A stretch of 64,000 nucleotides of DNA from Symsagittifera roscoffensis (GCF_963678635.1 NC_087067.1:44491829-44555828), one strand, 5' to 3'. Positions 1-11,070 are shown, numbered from the stretch's first letter. Numbers and translations: made by a program. The notes: generated from the sequence alone by a model not told the origin.

Positions 1-369
1 TGCGACGAAGCGGGGGGGGGGGGGGGGGTTGTAAATAAGGAGGAAAATATGATTAACTGCACCCGAATATATTGAAAGTCCGATGCAGTAATCTGCATCG
101 TATGATAGAATTGAATAATTTAAGGCCAAAATATTTTTTGTAGCAATGAGAACACCTCCGTGTTCTCCAGAAGTGCGGTCTTTTCGAGCAATAACCGAAT
201 AGGGAGAATTCATAGGAAAAATTTCAGGATCAGTAATTTCTGGTTTAAGCCATGTTGCAGTAATGAACACGATATCAGGAGAATGTAAAGAAAGAAAATT
301 GATTAACTTCAGACGCTGATTTAGGCTCAAGAGACTTTGTGCGTTGATAAGGCATAATTTTGATTGTAG
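1..369 (-). pseudogene. LINE ORF2 fragment: APE-type endonuclease domain
   Basis: Read on the minus strand, this stretch is open from 369 to the window edge. It encodes the N-terminal part of the apurinic-endonuclease-like domain of a non-LTR retrotransposon. Recognisable blocks, in order, are LINAQSL (the first catalytic Asn block), SPDIVFITATWLKPEI (TETWL-like block, with A for the usual E), and RKDRTSGEHGGVLIA (the R-x-DR-x-GGG-like block). In the family this domain nicks target DNA for target-primed reverse transcription. The first catalytic Glu seems replaced (ITATWL rather than ITETWL), and a TGA lies in frame at 370-372 just before it. The copy runs into a 17-G tract at 12-28, and only about 110 residues of the domain are present, so it is a non-functional or window-truncated copy. 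It belongs with the ORF1 pieces immediately to the right. Confidence 0.8.
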
Positions 370-372
370 TCA

Positions 373-651
373 GTCAAGATTGTTCTTGATACCATTCCGT
401 TTGAGGGTCAGACCACGAATTTTTAGCTCATCGCGTGGAACTTTTTCATTGTTAATCATGTCGTACCGTTTCTTGAAGATTTTACGTTTCAGAATCTGTT
501 CTTCTTGGTTTAGGGACTTCAATATGAAAATCTTTTCTTTGAAATTCTTCAGTTTGTAAGATTTTGCTAGGCATTTTCTAGCATTCCATTCGGATGACAG
601 ACGAACAAGTAAAGGACGCGGTCTTCGTTGTTGGGGATTAGCTTTACCAAC
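373..651 (-). pseudogene. LINE ORF1, 3' part (frame-shifted from the PHD part)
   Basis: The minus strand from 651 to 373 is open. It encodes a segment beginning VGKANPQQRRPRPLLVRL, followed by a Lys-rich helical stretch, and ends at a TGA at 370-372. The pattern R/K-P-R-P-L-x-V-x, followed by arrayed Lys and Leu, is typical of the C-terminal part of ORF1 proteins of CR1/Jockey-like LINEs, which bind nucleic acid. It lies in a different frame from the PHD segment at 660-1154, and a TAG at 652-654 sits at the junction, so a frameshift has broken ORF1. Whether the TGA at 370-372 is the natural end of ORF1 or a mutation joining into the endonuclease cannot be decided here. Confidence 0.6.
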
Positions 652-659
652 CTATACAT

Positions 660-1154
660 TTAGCAGATACTGAGATTTTCTTCGCCTATATGATCGAAAA
701 TTTCGGCCACTTTGGCTTCTTCGGCCTCTATATTGGACGTAAACTGACCGTTGTCTTCGCAGACTCTGTCGATGATTATCTCGTTTTCACATGTGTTGGC
801 CCGGTGACTGTTATTAATACGACTATTAACCGGTACATTCGATGATGTTGTCTTGGTTGGATCAACGTTTTCAACAGTTTCTTTAATGCTTTTTGTAATT
901 TCGATTAAGCTTCCTTGTCTTTGAATAATCAGTTCAAACTTAGCTTGGGATGTGAAGATGTTCCCCTCAAGGCAGCCAGAGCACAGCCAGAAGCATCCTC
1001 GAATTTTGCCCATTGTAGCTACATCATCAGGAGACAATCCAACACATTGCCCATGGAACCACGCGCTGCACTTTTCACATCCTATAGCAGTTGAGTCGTT
1101 GTCCTTCACTGGTTTGTTGCATGGTCCACATCTTGTAGCTTTTGCTTGAGACAT
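660..1154 (-). pseudogene. LINE ORF1, N-terminal part with a PHD-type zinc finger
   Basis: A 164-residue minus-strand ORF starting at ATG 1154. Residues about 9-62 form a PHD finger: Cys pairs in CGPCNKP and CEKCSAWFH, then HGQC, then LCSGC. This is the Cys4-His-Cys3 order, with the aromatic residue before the His-containing block. The remainder (about 65-164) is polar and acidic without a known fold. PHD fingers at the N-terminus of ORF1 are known in several invertebrate LINE lineages, and the endonuclease domain follows on the same strand, so the piece is assigned to a LINE rather than to a host chromatin gene. The ORF ends at 660 by a frameshift relative to the next ORF1 segment. Confidence 0.75.
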
Positions 1155-1240
1155 ATCAAACCGGAAACTATTTAATAAGTTAATCGCAACAATTAGGCCT
1201 CAAGCCTTAAACCAAATTAGGCTCTTAAACCAACTTCAGC

Positions 1241-1251
1241 TAGTTTTTCAG
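1241..1251 (+). promoter_or_regulatory. 3' splice-site-like sequence just before the ELM2-SANT start codon
   Basis: TAGTTTTTCAG is followed 19 nt later by the ATG at 1271. The coding region has no intron, so this would be a 5' UTR intron acceptor or a spliced-leader trans-splice acceptor. Confidence 0.45.
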
Positions 1252-1270
1252 AATTAAACCTATTTAATCA

Positions 1271-2200
1271 ATGGAAATGTTTTCAATATTACCCGAAAGA
1301 GAATCAGAATCCGAGCCAAGTGAATCAGGATTTGAAGAACTAGAAATTGTTTCTACTCCTATAAAGCAGCAGACTTTCACTTCATTCGAAAGTTTTATTC
1401 GAAAACCGAATAATATTGACTCTGGTCGACCGATATTAGTAGGCACTCAATACCAAGCTGAAATACCTAATTACGTTGGCTCGCATCCTTCCACGAAATA
1501 TCGTAACGAAGCAGACATCGAACAATTAAGCTTCTCATACGCTCAGTTTAAAGCGCAGGCATTACCAGACGAGTTTCTTGCTGAATTTTGTCGTCTAGCC
1601 AAACGCAAACATAGCTTTGAAATTGATCAGGCACTTCAATTCCTCCATGCATATGATTATAATATTGCGGAAGCTTTTGCTTATATGGACAAATTTTATG
1701 CAGTTCAGTCATATAAATGGGATAAACTAGACAGAAGGACTTTTAGGACAGGTTATCAATTTTTTGGCAAAGATTTCATCAGTATCCACAATTTACTGAA
1801 ACATAAAACGTACTACGAAATAATAGAGTTTTATTTTATTGTCTATAAGCGTATGAGGTATACATTGGGAAACCATTTGTATGAAAATTTGAGCGACGAA
1901 ATAGCAGAATATAAATCGCCGTCGGTTGAAAAATCGTTCGAGCAATCAAGAAAAGCAAAAAAGAATGCCATGATGAAAGTGCAGAAATGCGGACCGAAGA
2001 GCAAAATGGTGGGTTTGCGGAAAAGGCAAGGCAATAAATTGTGCTCATTCAGCAAGACGCAGTTAAGGGAACTTATGAAACCGCAAAATCAGCCTGAAAA
2101 AATACGAGAAAAAATTACGAGTCTGAAGAAAGAACTGGACTTCTTATGCGCTGAAAATGAAGATTTTGTCCAATCAGTTATCAAAACTGACCGTAATTAA
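1271..2200 (+). CDS. ELM2-SANT domain protein, CoREST-like corepressor
   Basis: A 309-residue protein from one uninterrupted exon. Residues about 1-50 are acidic and Ser-rich. An ELM2 domain follows (about 52-140), starting with the diagnostic GRPILVGTQYQAEIP. A SANT domain (about 147-195) has the Trp at 150, FFGKDF and the EFYFIVYK helix. A basic linker leads to a predicted coiled coil near the C-terminus (about 265-300). In the family, ELM2-SANT modules recruit HDAC1/2, and in CoREST the following helix binds LSD1. The domain order ELM2, SANT, linker, coil resembles RCOR proteins more than MTA or MIER, but the second SANT domain of CoREST is absent and the protein is short. A polypyrimidine-AG lies at 1241-1251, 19 nt before the ATG. 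It could be a reduced RCOR paralogue or a retrocopy that kept its frame. Confidence 0.7.
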   Translation: MEMFSILPERESESEPSESGFEELEIVSTPIKQQTFTSFESFIRKPNNIDSGRPILVGTQYQAEIPNYVGSHPSTKYRNEADIEQLSFSYAQFKAQALPDEFLAEFCRLAKRKHSFEIDQALQFLHAYDYNIAEAFAYMDKFYAVQSYKWDKLDRRTFRTGYQFFGKDFISIHNLLKHKTYYEIIEFYFIVYKRMRYTLGNHLYENLSDEIAEYKSPSVEKSFEQSRKAKKNAMMKVQKCGPKSKMVGLRKRQGNKLCSFSKTQLRELMKPQNQPEKIREKITSLKKELDFLCAENEDFVQSVIKTDRN

Positions 2201-2639
2201 AAACTGTTCCGATTTAATTTTTGTCAGTACTTTTGTCAAACTTTATTTGTTGAGATTTTATTTAATTTTTTCTTTTCATTTTACTCTAACCATTTTTTTT
2301 GCCAAATGACATATTTCACTTATGGTTAAGTCTAAATTTAACAATTTCGGAGCTTTTTGCAAAATTAATTGAAGGTTTCGTAGACTATTACTGGAGAAGT
2401 CTTTTACAACAGATTTTTTTGGGTATAAATATGCATAAGAAAGGTACGAGAGAGTTGAATCAAGAATAAGTCATCTCAGAGAAATTTTTATTGCGACCAC
2501 TCAAATTTGAGAGGAAAGCTGTCGTAGGGTCTCTAAGTTTTTTTTCCACGCTCAATCAAGTACTATAAAAATAATCCAGTTGTGATTTGAACGACATTAA
2601 AAAAAACTTTGAAAGTATTGAGATAAACCGATTTTTATT

Positions 2640-2960
2640 ATTCTCTATTGTTCCGACCATTGAAAATGGGGAGGAACTTTGTATTTAGGCGTGTTTTATT
2701 TTTTTTCTTTCTTGTTTCGACCATTGAAAAATGGGTAAGAACTTTGTTTTCGGGTGTGTTTTAGTTTTTTGTTCCGATCATTTGAAAATGTGGAGGAAGT
2801 TTGTATTCAGGTGTGTTTTAATTTTCTCGTTTTGTTTTTCCCTCACAGTTAGGTACCACAAATATTTATCGGAAGTGTCGTGTGATATATGATATCAGAG
2901 CCATTTCAGTTGTGATTCGAACGACATAATCGTGATCGTCGACATTAAAGTTTTTTTTTA
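2640..2960 (+). repeat. Dispersed repeat family A with three internal sub-repeats
   Basis: Three successive versions of a roughly 55-65 bp unit begin near 2647, 2714 and 2773. Each reads CCGA(C/T)CATT(T)GAAAA, then GGAAGAACTTTGT-like sequence, then GGTGTGTTTTA. They are followed by a segment resembling AGGTACCACAAATA and TCGTGTGATATATGATAT. The same order of blocks recurs at 14560-14720 and 32015-32240, and the last block alone at 32670-32770. No coding capacity or terminal repeats were recognised. Confidence 0.6.
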
Positions 2961-3827
2961 TCTCAGTGCCGAGAAAAACCCGTCCGAAAGTGGGAAGGAA
3001 CTTTGTCTTCTGCTTCCAAAGTAGGAAGATACCACTAGTAATCATCGGAATACGTTGTGATATTCCAAATTAAATCATTTTGAGTCGTGATTTGAATGAA
3101 ATCTTAAAATTTTTCCCAGTATCGATAAAAATTGGTTTGAAATGTTTGATTTTTTTGTCTAATTTCTTGCGAATTAAGCGAGCGAGCAGGCTTATTAGTG
3201 GGACCATAAGCTTCTTTTTAAGCCCTGAATATTTAGTTTTTGAAGTTTCTTTTCGAGCCTTCTTGAGAATAAATATATTAGCCAAACTGTTTTTTTTTGT
3301 GATGAAACGCGAGTAGATACCGTAATAAGAGCGCTCTCTTTGATTTTTCTTTGTTCTTGTATTTCCTTTGATCATGCCGACAAAATTTTAACAAGTTTAA
3401 TGACATGTCTCTGGATTTCTGTGACCCACCAAACTGCGCCTATCCAGTGCACAGTTTGGACTTGTAACGAAATTCGAAGCCCGACGTTTTTTGAGGTTTA
3501 GATTTCTTCCAAGTTGCTGTAAAACCCATGCTTGAGACCGCACAGCGCGGTAGTTTGATTTCAGTCGAGACCTGTTTTTTTGCAAACCAAACTTTTCGTT
3601 ATATCGATTATTGTCTGTCTGCTTATTTTTGTCCACCTCATTCCGCTGAAAAGACTTTTTTGAATAATTGTTTTTTGTTTCTATCATTCCGAAAGCTCCT
3701 GGTACAGGTAATTTTGTTTTGGATCTTTTGGGCGTTTTTTGCAATTTTTAATGATGAAAATGATTTTTTGAAATTTGTTTTTAGTTGGTTTTTTTTCGTT
3801 TCATTTAAATCATAGTCATTCAATTTC

Positions 3828-3872
3828 GTATTGCAAGTGCTGCGAAGCTCAGCTTTGCCTCTATGTAAAATT
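3828..3872 (+). repeat. Dispersed repeat family B hairpin motif (copy 1)
   Basis: TTGCAAGTGCTGCGAAGCT is followed by CAGCTTTGCCTCTATGTAA. GCGAAGCT and AGCTTTGC can pair as a short hairpin with one G-T pair. Near-identical motifs occur at about 5540-5585, 11098-11145, 15392-15440, 34893-34940 and 39600-39640. Confidence 0.55.
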
Positions 3873-6820
3873 ATTAACTGAAAAAAGAAAACGTTTTTGT
3901 TTATCATCGGATTCGTTTGTCCAAAAATCTTTCTGCGAACTGAGCTCAACTTACTTCTATTCAAAAAAGTAATTTAAGACATGCTGTGCGTAGAGTTAAT
4001 AACGGTCATTTTTTGACTTTTTATTGGCTGTTGCTTGAAAGAATGTTGTCATCTTCATGGTGCGTGTTTATCGTTTTGGTGAGTTGGGTCTAGAAAACTT
4101 TGAGGTTTAGTCCGAAAAAAATAGTTTGATTGGTAAGTGTCGAATTTTTTTCTTTCCTCATCTGCTTTTTTTCAGAAGTTTTCTTGGTTCAGCCGCTAGT
4201 TGCAGAATCGTTCAGCATGTTTGAGGAAACAATAGAAAAAATCAGCTTGAGGCGAATAGATCTGAATAGATTTCCGCAAGACTATCGATGTACTGTCATT
4301 TATGGAACAGCCTTGGTTGCTTGTTTAAATGTCAAAGAATGTAGTAATATCTTCTTTAGATGTTTTTTTTTCTGAGGGAAAAATTGACTATCGGACAGAA
4401 AAGTGAAAATGTCACGAAACATGTGAACGATTTCCAGTTTCGATTGTAATTTTTAATTTTGAGGTTTCTCAGTGGAAAAAAAAAGTACCTATTGCTCCAA
4501 TTTTCTCAAATTGGTTTAATTTTATCAATTTTGTGTCAATCAAATTGTTCGAAAGGTGTCAAAGGCATATTATTTTCTTTGAATTTTGAAACATGAAACT
4601 CTGAATTGACTGATTAATACTCACTTTCATTAAAAGCATAGTCCTGACTCTCAAGAAGGAGTAGAAATCACAAAGCGCATCTCTGAGTCGAAGATACTGT
4701 GACAGACAATCCAAGACATCCGCACCATCGATAGCAATACATCTAGAATACATAATTAAAAATAAACCGCCATAGCCAGTGATGGTATATTATAAGCATT
4801 TTTTGAAACCCAAAATATTTGGTATAAAAAATCATCGGCCTATCGGTTTTCTGCTAATGTTTTGTCGACTTAGTTTCCACATTTCTTGCCTTTTTTGTGC
4901 AGCATGTATTTTTTTTGTAATCGGCAGTGTTTTTGATTCTTTTCTGTAATTGTTAAATTAAAAACTAACTTTGAATAATTTTTTTTTTCGCTTAAACACA
5001 TTTTTCTGCCCAAATGATTTCAGCTGATGTTTATCGGCTTTGTGACCGACTATTGAATCGTTTCAATTGAAAAAAACTTTCATTCTATCTTCTGGATAGC
5101 ACAACATGCTTAAAATCTTCATAGAAGTATTAGTTTTTCATGACAACAAGTTTTTTCGGCGAGCGAAATTTTTTTTATGTGCGTGTGTGTTTTGAGGCTG
5201 AGAACTTCTTAGTAACTTTTTGTTAGTCTTAAGTTTTTTCGATTTTTCGGCATATGGGCCTCAACTTGTTTCTTTGAGGGGCAAATAATGTTTTGAGGGT
5301 GAAGGGGATTTAATTAATTTTAGAAGTCTTAAGTCTTGTTGGCTTTTTTCGGGTTAAAGGGTTTCTTCTAAGGTGTTTTCGGCTCTGTTACCGCTTGGTA
5401 AAATTTTGTTCAAGCTAATTTCACATTCTATTTTCTTGGCAAGTTTTTGTATCAAAACTAGCCTTATTCATTTTGATAGATATAGATTTAGTTTTGTGAA
5501 CCACTTCGGTTTTCTCCGACTTAACGTCTTTCTTTTTTGTGTCGCAAGTGGTGTGAAGCTCACCTTTGCCTCTGTGTTACAAATTCGAATGTTTTTCTGC
5601 GCCTGGGACGCAAATGTCAAAACCTGCAATTTTTCAAACTGGAAAGTTCTGTTGAAAAAATTGTGAGTCCATTGTTTGTCTGATTGTTTCGTCGGCCTAG
5701 TTGCACGTAATTTGTAAAACTACTAGCCCTGACTGTATAGTTTCATTTTTTGATTTTAGTTCGCTGAAAAGTTGTATTCGGCTATAAGTTTTGTGCTTTG
5801 TTTTAATGGCTTAGTTGCCTAATTTAACGTAGTTCTAAGTGAAAATTATTTTTTCGGCTTGTTGGTTTTCCTTTTATTTTTTGTCTGCTAGCTTGCAATG
5901 CCATGTTTGTCTGCCTCTCTGTGTGGATAGTTTTCGGTAAATTATTCGTCGACAGTGCTAACTCCCATTGCAGGGTTTCAAGGAAGTTCATATCACTGAT
6001 CAAAGGCACGTTTGTATGCGAAAAAAATCCTACTCCGTGAAATTTTTTTTTAATGACTAAATGGCGTTTTGCGGCCTAATTGTTTTGTATTTCTTTATTA
6101 TATTGTCTGCGAAGCATGTGCCAGCTTGTTTGTAACTTTTTGATTGCCTTTAGATCTTTGCTATTTGCAAGGATTTGCCATATTTCCCTTTTGCAAAGTA
6201 TGCCACTGCATGTGAAAGACCTTGCAGTCGTGATTACGATTCAAAAAGTAGATTTTTTGCAAATAAAGTGCTTCAGGTCTCTACCAACAAAATAGTGAGA
6301 TTTTTGCTTTTTGTCTAACTCTGCTTGGAGTCTGAGCAAAGAAAGTCAGAGTGAATTTTTTTGCAATTAATTTCTGGGCATGGTAAAATTCAGCAAACCA
6401 TACGTTGATTTCTGTCATCTCTTTTCCTCTCCAATTTTTCAAATAAGTAATTGAAAAAAAAGAGTTATGAATTTTTGTTTGGCAATATCTCACTTCGGAA
6501 CGTTCTGTTTTTTGTTTGCTCGGAAGCTTCAGTTTTTATCACTGATCTATTGAGATGTTTGCTTCGTTTGGCTCCGGATGCTCGTTTTTTAATCTATTGC
6601 CAAAGATAAACAATGTGCTACAATAAGATATCTCCTTTCAATAGATTTTGTTTCAATAGATTTTGCATTTTGATTGGAAACAGGAAATGTTTTAAATAAA
6701 AACTGGTTCCAATTTCTGAGTTTGGCACATTTTTTTTATTATTTTCATGGTTATATTAATTTTTGCTGTTCGAATTTGATTAGTATTTGCAGATCTCTTG
6801 ACAATTAGTCTGTTTTTTCT

Positions 6821-6830
6821 TCAATTTTAG
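6821..6830 (+). promoter_or_regulatory. 3' splice-site-like sequence 6 nt before the ANKMY2 start codon
   Basis: CTTCAATTTTAG, preceded by a T-rich tract, ends 6 nt before the ATG at 6837. The downstream coding region has no intron. Confidence 0.5.
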
Positions 6831-6836
6831 GTTGAA

Positions 6837-7979
6837 ATGACTGAAGATAACGCTAACGCCGTTGAGTCGGCTACTACATCAGAGAGTTTTCAAAAGGCTC
6901 TTGACTTTATCAATTCAGATAACGAGACAGAGTTTTTTTCTCTCATCCGGGTCGGAAATGTGAACTTGAAAGAGGTAGATTCCCACGGAACCTCTATACT
7001 TCAACATGCAGCTTTTAGAAATCGCTCTAATATGGTGAACTACCTCATTAAAAGCGGCTGTGATGTAAACGACACAAAGCATGAACACAAATACACGGCG
7101 CTTCATTTTGCGGCGCTGTCGGGTAACATTGAAACGGTCTCGGCATTATTAGACGCGGGCGCGAAAAAAGACGAAGAGAATTCGGTGAAAAGAACAGCAG
7201 CCGAAATGGCAGCTTTTACTGGTCAAAGTCACATCGCTAGCTTCATAAACTCCTATTTTTTACCAACTATTTTCTTACATTATACCGATCCCTCAGTTGG
7301 AACCTCGCTTCAGTGCGACAAAGAATTAGCTCTTGAATTGCATAAATTAGCGACAAGTTACAATATACATCCAGTAAGGCTGGCAATGGTTTTGAAAACG
7401 CATATTAAAATCTTGGAAAAGATAGCAGTCAGCATTGCCATTTTGGAATGCGAGCGAGATAAGCAGTTCAAAAAAGAAAATAACGAGATTTTGTCCCTTA
7501 AACTTCACTTTATTGCTTGTCTACTGAAAAAAGTTGACGAGGCTTATAAATTGACGGCACAACCGCAAGAAGAAAAGGAAAAAATTGAATATGAAAAATG
7601 GAAAGCGAGTTGTGATTACGTCATAAAGTGGCTTTGGAAAGCGGAGAAAAAAGGGGCGACCGAAGATAACAGGGACCGATTTGTAAAATCAGGACTGAAA
7701 AGTTATCCTTTTGCCCAGAACACAGCCCTTCAACAGTCCGTGAAAACAATTGCGAGCGCTGAACCAGGAAAAGAAACTGCGGAACCGATAGCGGTGTATA
7801 TGCAAATTCTTACGGGATCTCACGCCGCTACATTTATGCACGACTCTCATTGTGTAACATGTACTGAAAAATTACGCAATCATTTGAGGTGTAGTAGATG
7901 TAAAGAGGTTCAATATTGTGATAAGAAATGCCAAGCGATTCATTGGTCGACCCATAAGCCCCATTGCAAGTCTACGTAG
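6837..7979 (+). CDS. ANKMY2: Ankyrin repeat and MYND-type zinc finger protein (ANKMY2 homologue)
   Basis: A 380-residue single-exon protein. Residues about 30-150 are ankyrin repeats: the helix pairs around GTSILQHAAFRNR, YTALHFAALSGN and RTAAEMAAFTGQ are clear. A middle helical region (about 160-320) includes the conserved-looking HPVRLAMVLKTH and SLKLHFIACLLKK. The C-terminus is a complete MYND finger with ligands C339, C342, C352, C355, C361, C365, H373 and C377. Ankyrins and MYND in this order, the EHxYTALxFAALSGN block and the length (human ANKMY2 is about 440) support orthology. The vertebrate protein interacts with FKBP38 and affects cilia and Hedgehog signalling; the role here is inferred by homology only. 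The coding sequence has no intron, unlike vertebrate orthologues. Confidence 0.9.
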   Translation: MTEDNANAVESATTSESFQKALDFINSDNETEFFSLIRVGNVNLKEVDSHGTSILQHAAFRNRSNMVNYLIKSGCDVNDTKHEHKYTALHFAALSGNIETVSALLDAGAKKDEENSVKRTAAEMAAFTGQSHIASFINSYFLPTIFLHYTDPSVGTSLQCDKELALELHKLATSYNIHPVRLAMVLKTHIKILEKIAVSIAILECERDKQFKKENNEILSLKLHFIACLLKKVDEAYKLTAQPQEEKEKIEYEKWKASCDYVIKWLWKAEKKGATEDNRDRFVKSGLKSYPFAQNTALQQSVKTIASAEPGKETAEPIAVYMQILTGSHAATFMHDSHCVTCTEKLRNHLRCSRCKEVQYCDKKCQAIHWSTHKPHCKST

Positions 7980-10048
7980 CAAAGTCTAGACAGTTACAGC
8001 CCGAAAAGAACTACAGCCCGAAAAGTCATGAACTCTTCTTTTCTTTGTAGTTTTTATTGTCTATTTGAAAAAAAAAATCTTTAACCGCAACATATTTCCA
8101 ATATATTTGATCAAAATAACCATGTCTTCATTGGCAGACATCCCTGAATACTAAAGAACCGTTTCTTGTTCAGGATACGATTGTTGTAAAGGATACGAGA
8201 GTTTTGCCGGTTCTATCTCGTATGTTGAGCTTAAGATCAGAATCAGTCTTTATATGTACATTTTTTACGGGAGCTTCAATTGACACGTTTAATTTGTTGT
8301 CCCTATGTTGATTTTGGTCTTCGTGTATAAAATTCGAATCATCCAGATCAAAGTTTTGAGATTTGAACTGTATCAAAGGGAGCATTTTTTCATGGTTTGC
8401 TTAGCTGGTATATAGTGTCCTGAACTGTTCAGTCTTATATTTTTTTGCTTCGACCATTCAAAATAGCGTTTGTTTTTCAGGAAAAGTGAAAATTTGTTCA
8501 TGCTCAAGTTTTGTTTTTTAGCTGCTTGACTTTTGATTTCTTTTCAAGTTCAGTTCATTTCATGTGTTGAAAGGAAGGCAAAGTCCACTATCGAACAGCG
8601 AAAGTGAAAAGGCCTGAACTTATTTATCAGAATTCCTAGCAAAATCAAAAATTTACTTAATCATCCTATTTTCTCATCATCCTATTTTCTCAAATTGGTG
8701 TAATACTAAATAGTGCTAATTATGAGTCGGTCTTGAAATTCAAAGAGCTTTAAAGCTATAGTTTTGCTTTAAATTCGAAAGCCATCTCAGTTGTAAAGCC
8801 ATCTCATTGTAGTTACAAGTGATTTTGATTTTGATCCTGTAATTTGTAAACTTATTAAACCTGATTTTTTTTATTTCTCCCTTTTTTTCGCGTTTATTTT
8901 AAGATAACATGAGCGATATCCATTTGGTTCATTGTACTCAAAGTATATAGACAGGTGAAAGCTTTTTGGTATATGCAAATGTTCCTTCCTTAATCAAGCG
9001 GTTTTGTGAAAGCTTATTTTTTCAAGGCTATTTTGAATTTTATATGACCTTGAAATCTCATTATTTGGTCATTTTTTTCATGCGTTGGCAAAGTGCAGCT
9101 CGACTCTCTGTACTAATTTGTTTCGTTTTGATACCATGTGTTTTGAATCGATTTATATGCTCAATGACCTGAAATTACAGGGTTATAATAGTGTACAGGT
9201 GTTATGCAAATTTGTAGTACTCGTGATTATCGACTTAGGGGTTATAGTTGGTGGCGTAAAATCCTGCTATTGACGTCCCTTTGATTTATTACTTCCTTTC
9301 CGTATCCTCAAAAGGATGAGAACTTTGCAGAAGTAGTAAAATATTAAGCTAACAGTTTTCTTCTGTTCCTGATTTTTTCACTGCAAAATAGTTTTCCTGC
9401 AGCACCGTCTTACTTAATTCAGTCTATCTGTGACTAAAAGTCGACCATCTAAGTGCTTTTTTTTCAAAGAAAAGTTTCATTGAGTAGGAAACACGCTAGA
9501 AAGTTAAAAGCGTTTCTCTGATGGAAATTAATGCCGAAGCAAAGTGATAATGAAAGCTTTTTAAATGTGTAATATTCTTTTCTGATACTTGTCTTTTGTT
9601 CAAACAATTTTCTCTGGCGGCTTAATGACATCTAGGACTCAATTGACAGAGCTTAGTCACAGAACTTACTGACAGCTATTGTTTTAAGGAGATTTCAAAT
9701 TCCGGTTTTTGTCGTTTACATGTAACTTACCAGCAGAAAATATATAATTTTAAAAACTACGTTCCAATTACATTTTATTTACTTAATTAACAGCGCATTA
9801 AGAAATGTTTTTATGGTTTCAAGGCTTAAAATTTGATATAAAGAAGAGTACGAAGTCATTTGAGCCGTGTTTCTATTATTTCTGCATGAAAAACCGAGGA
9901 GTCTCAGTTTAACTGACAAGTTTATTTTCTTTTTACACCTGTGAGAGAAAGTATCTTGTAATCGGGATCTAGACTTTTTCCCGTAAACAACTTTTCTTAC
10001 ACATTTGTTATTGAATTTGATATTGCTTTAAATTCGAACCGTAGCAAT

Positions 10049-10135
10049 TTCCAGGACCCATCGCGCTTGGTCTGGAGGTAATGCAGATTCATCTGCAACC
10101 TATGGTCAGGGGTTAGAGTCCCGGTCAGATCTTCA
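10049..10135 (+). repeat. tRNA-related sequence (SINE head or tRNA pseudogene)
   Basis: GGTCTGG at 10070 can pair with the downstream TCAGATC over seven positions, like an acceptor stem. Between them are a TGCAGATTCATCTGCA hairpin and GGTTAGAGTCC, a near match to the RNA polymerase III B box GGTTCGANTCC. The whole is shorter than a tRNA, about 63 nt, and no good D arm is seen, so it is called tRNA-derived rather than a tRNA gene. Confidence 0.35.
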
Positions 10136-10549
10136 GTGTCGGTATTTTTCAGTGTCTGAAATTGTTTTTTTTTCGCGATAAACGGATAAGTCGGACTATA
10201 GTTTGTCGACTTAAATTTTGTCTGCATAGTTGCCACACCAGGGTTTTTTTTGCACTGTAATAAGTTTTTATTGTAGTCTCAAGTTTTGTCGATACTCCTG
10301 TAGTTCTCTAATTTTTGTCTATGTGGTTTTATGTGATTTTTGATTTGGGTTTTTTCCCTTAGAATTTTTTTCGCCCAAATGATTTCGACTCTGTCGGTTT
10401 AGTGCACTTATTTTGCATTGGATTTAAGACGAGTAATATTTGTTCTTTCTTTTAATAAATGAGCTCAGTTGGTAGTATGAAAGTTATAAGCTCAAACATT
10501 TTAATCGCTGAAAATTTTTCTGATGACAACAATTTCTTTTAGCATTTGT

Positions 10550-11070
10550 TGTTTTCGGAATAGTTTGTGTCTAATCACGTGTTGTCTGCTTAGTGAACGC
10601 TCGGACATTACTAAAAGCTTGTTTAATGCTAGTGGATGTGCTTTTCTGAAGTTGAAATTATCGAATTTCTAAAAATTTTGTTGATTTTTATGGTAGTAAT
10701 ATCCGTTGCCATATTTTGTTTCGGATCAATTGGCGTCTAACTAGTGTAAGCTTACTTAATATGTAAACTGAAAGCTTACTTAATATTAGTGGTTCTATTT
10801 CTTGTGTGTTTTTTTGAGGTTGAATTTATTGTATTTCCAAAAAATGTTGATTTTTTCAACATTTTTGTAATGACTGTTTCCTTTGTGATTTTTTGGTTTC
10901 AGATCAGTTGATGTCTAACTAGGTGTTTTTGGTTTAATGAACGCTCGGATTAAAACTAAAAGTTTGTTTCCTGACAGTGGTTGTATTTCTCGTCGGTTTT
11001 TCGGAGATTGAATGTTTCTTATTTTCCAAAAAAAAATGTTCGACTTTGTTATTTCCATCCCAGTGACTAT
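10550..11070 (+). repeat. Tandem array, three diverged copies of a ~170 bp unit
   Basis: Copies start near 10550, 10720 and 10895. Shared blocks in order are GATCA(A/G)TTG-TGTCTAACTAG, GAACGCTCGGA with ACTAAAAG, TAGTGGTTGTATTTCT, and TTCCAAAAAATGTTGA. The outer two copies share GTGAACGCTCGG/ATGAACGCTCGG exactly; the middle one has lost that block. Confidence 0.55.

Larger units (their letters stand above)
2201..6828. other. Intergenic, T-rich, repeat-derived DNA
   Basis: No supportable gene is seen. The short ORFs here are low-complexity Phe/Lys-rich translations of T-runs. The stretch holds copies of two dispersed repeats: the CCGACCATTGAAAA-type internal repeat at 2640-2960, and the GCAAGTG..GCGAAGCT hairpin motif at about 3830-3870 and 5540-5585. 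Phrases such as TTTGTCTGCTTAGTTGCCA recur here and at 10-15 kb, so most of it seems to be old mobile-element sequence. Confidence 0.5.

Noticed and set aside
3397-3744. 115-codon minus-strand ORF rich in Lys, Arg and Asn
   Set aside because: It is the complement of T-rich sequence, overlaps other long ORFs in the opposite frame and shows no domain or codon bias.
8170-8385. 71-codon minus-strand ORF in the ANKMY2 3' flank
   Set aside because: No recognisable motif, no splice or start context, and length expected by chance.
10049-10135. Functional tRNA gene
   Set aside because: Too short, no acceptable D arm and imperfect T arm; kept only as tRNA-derived repeat.
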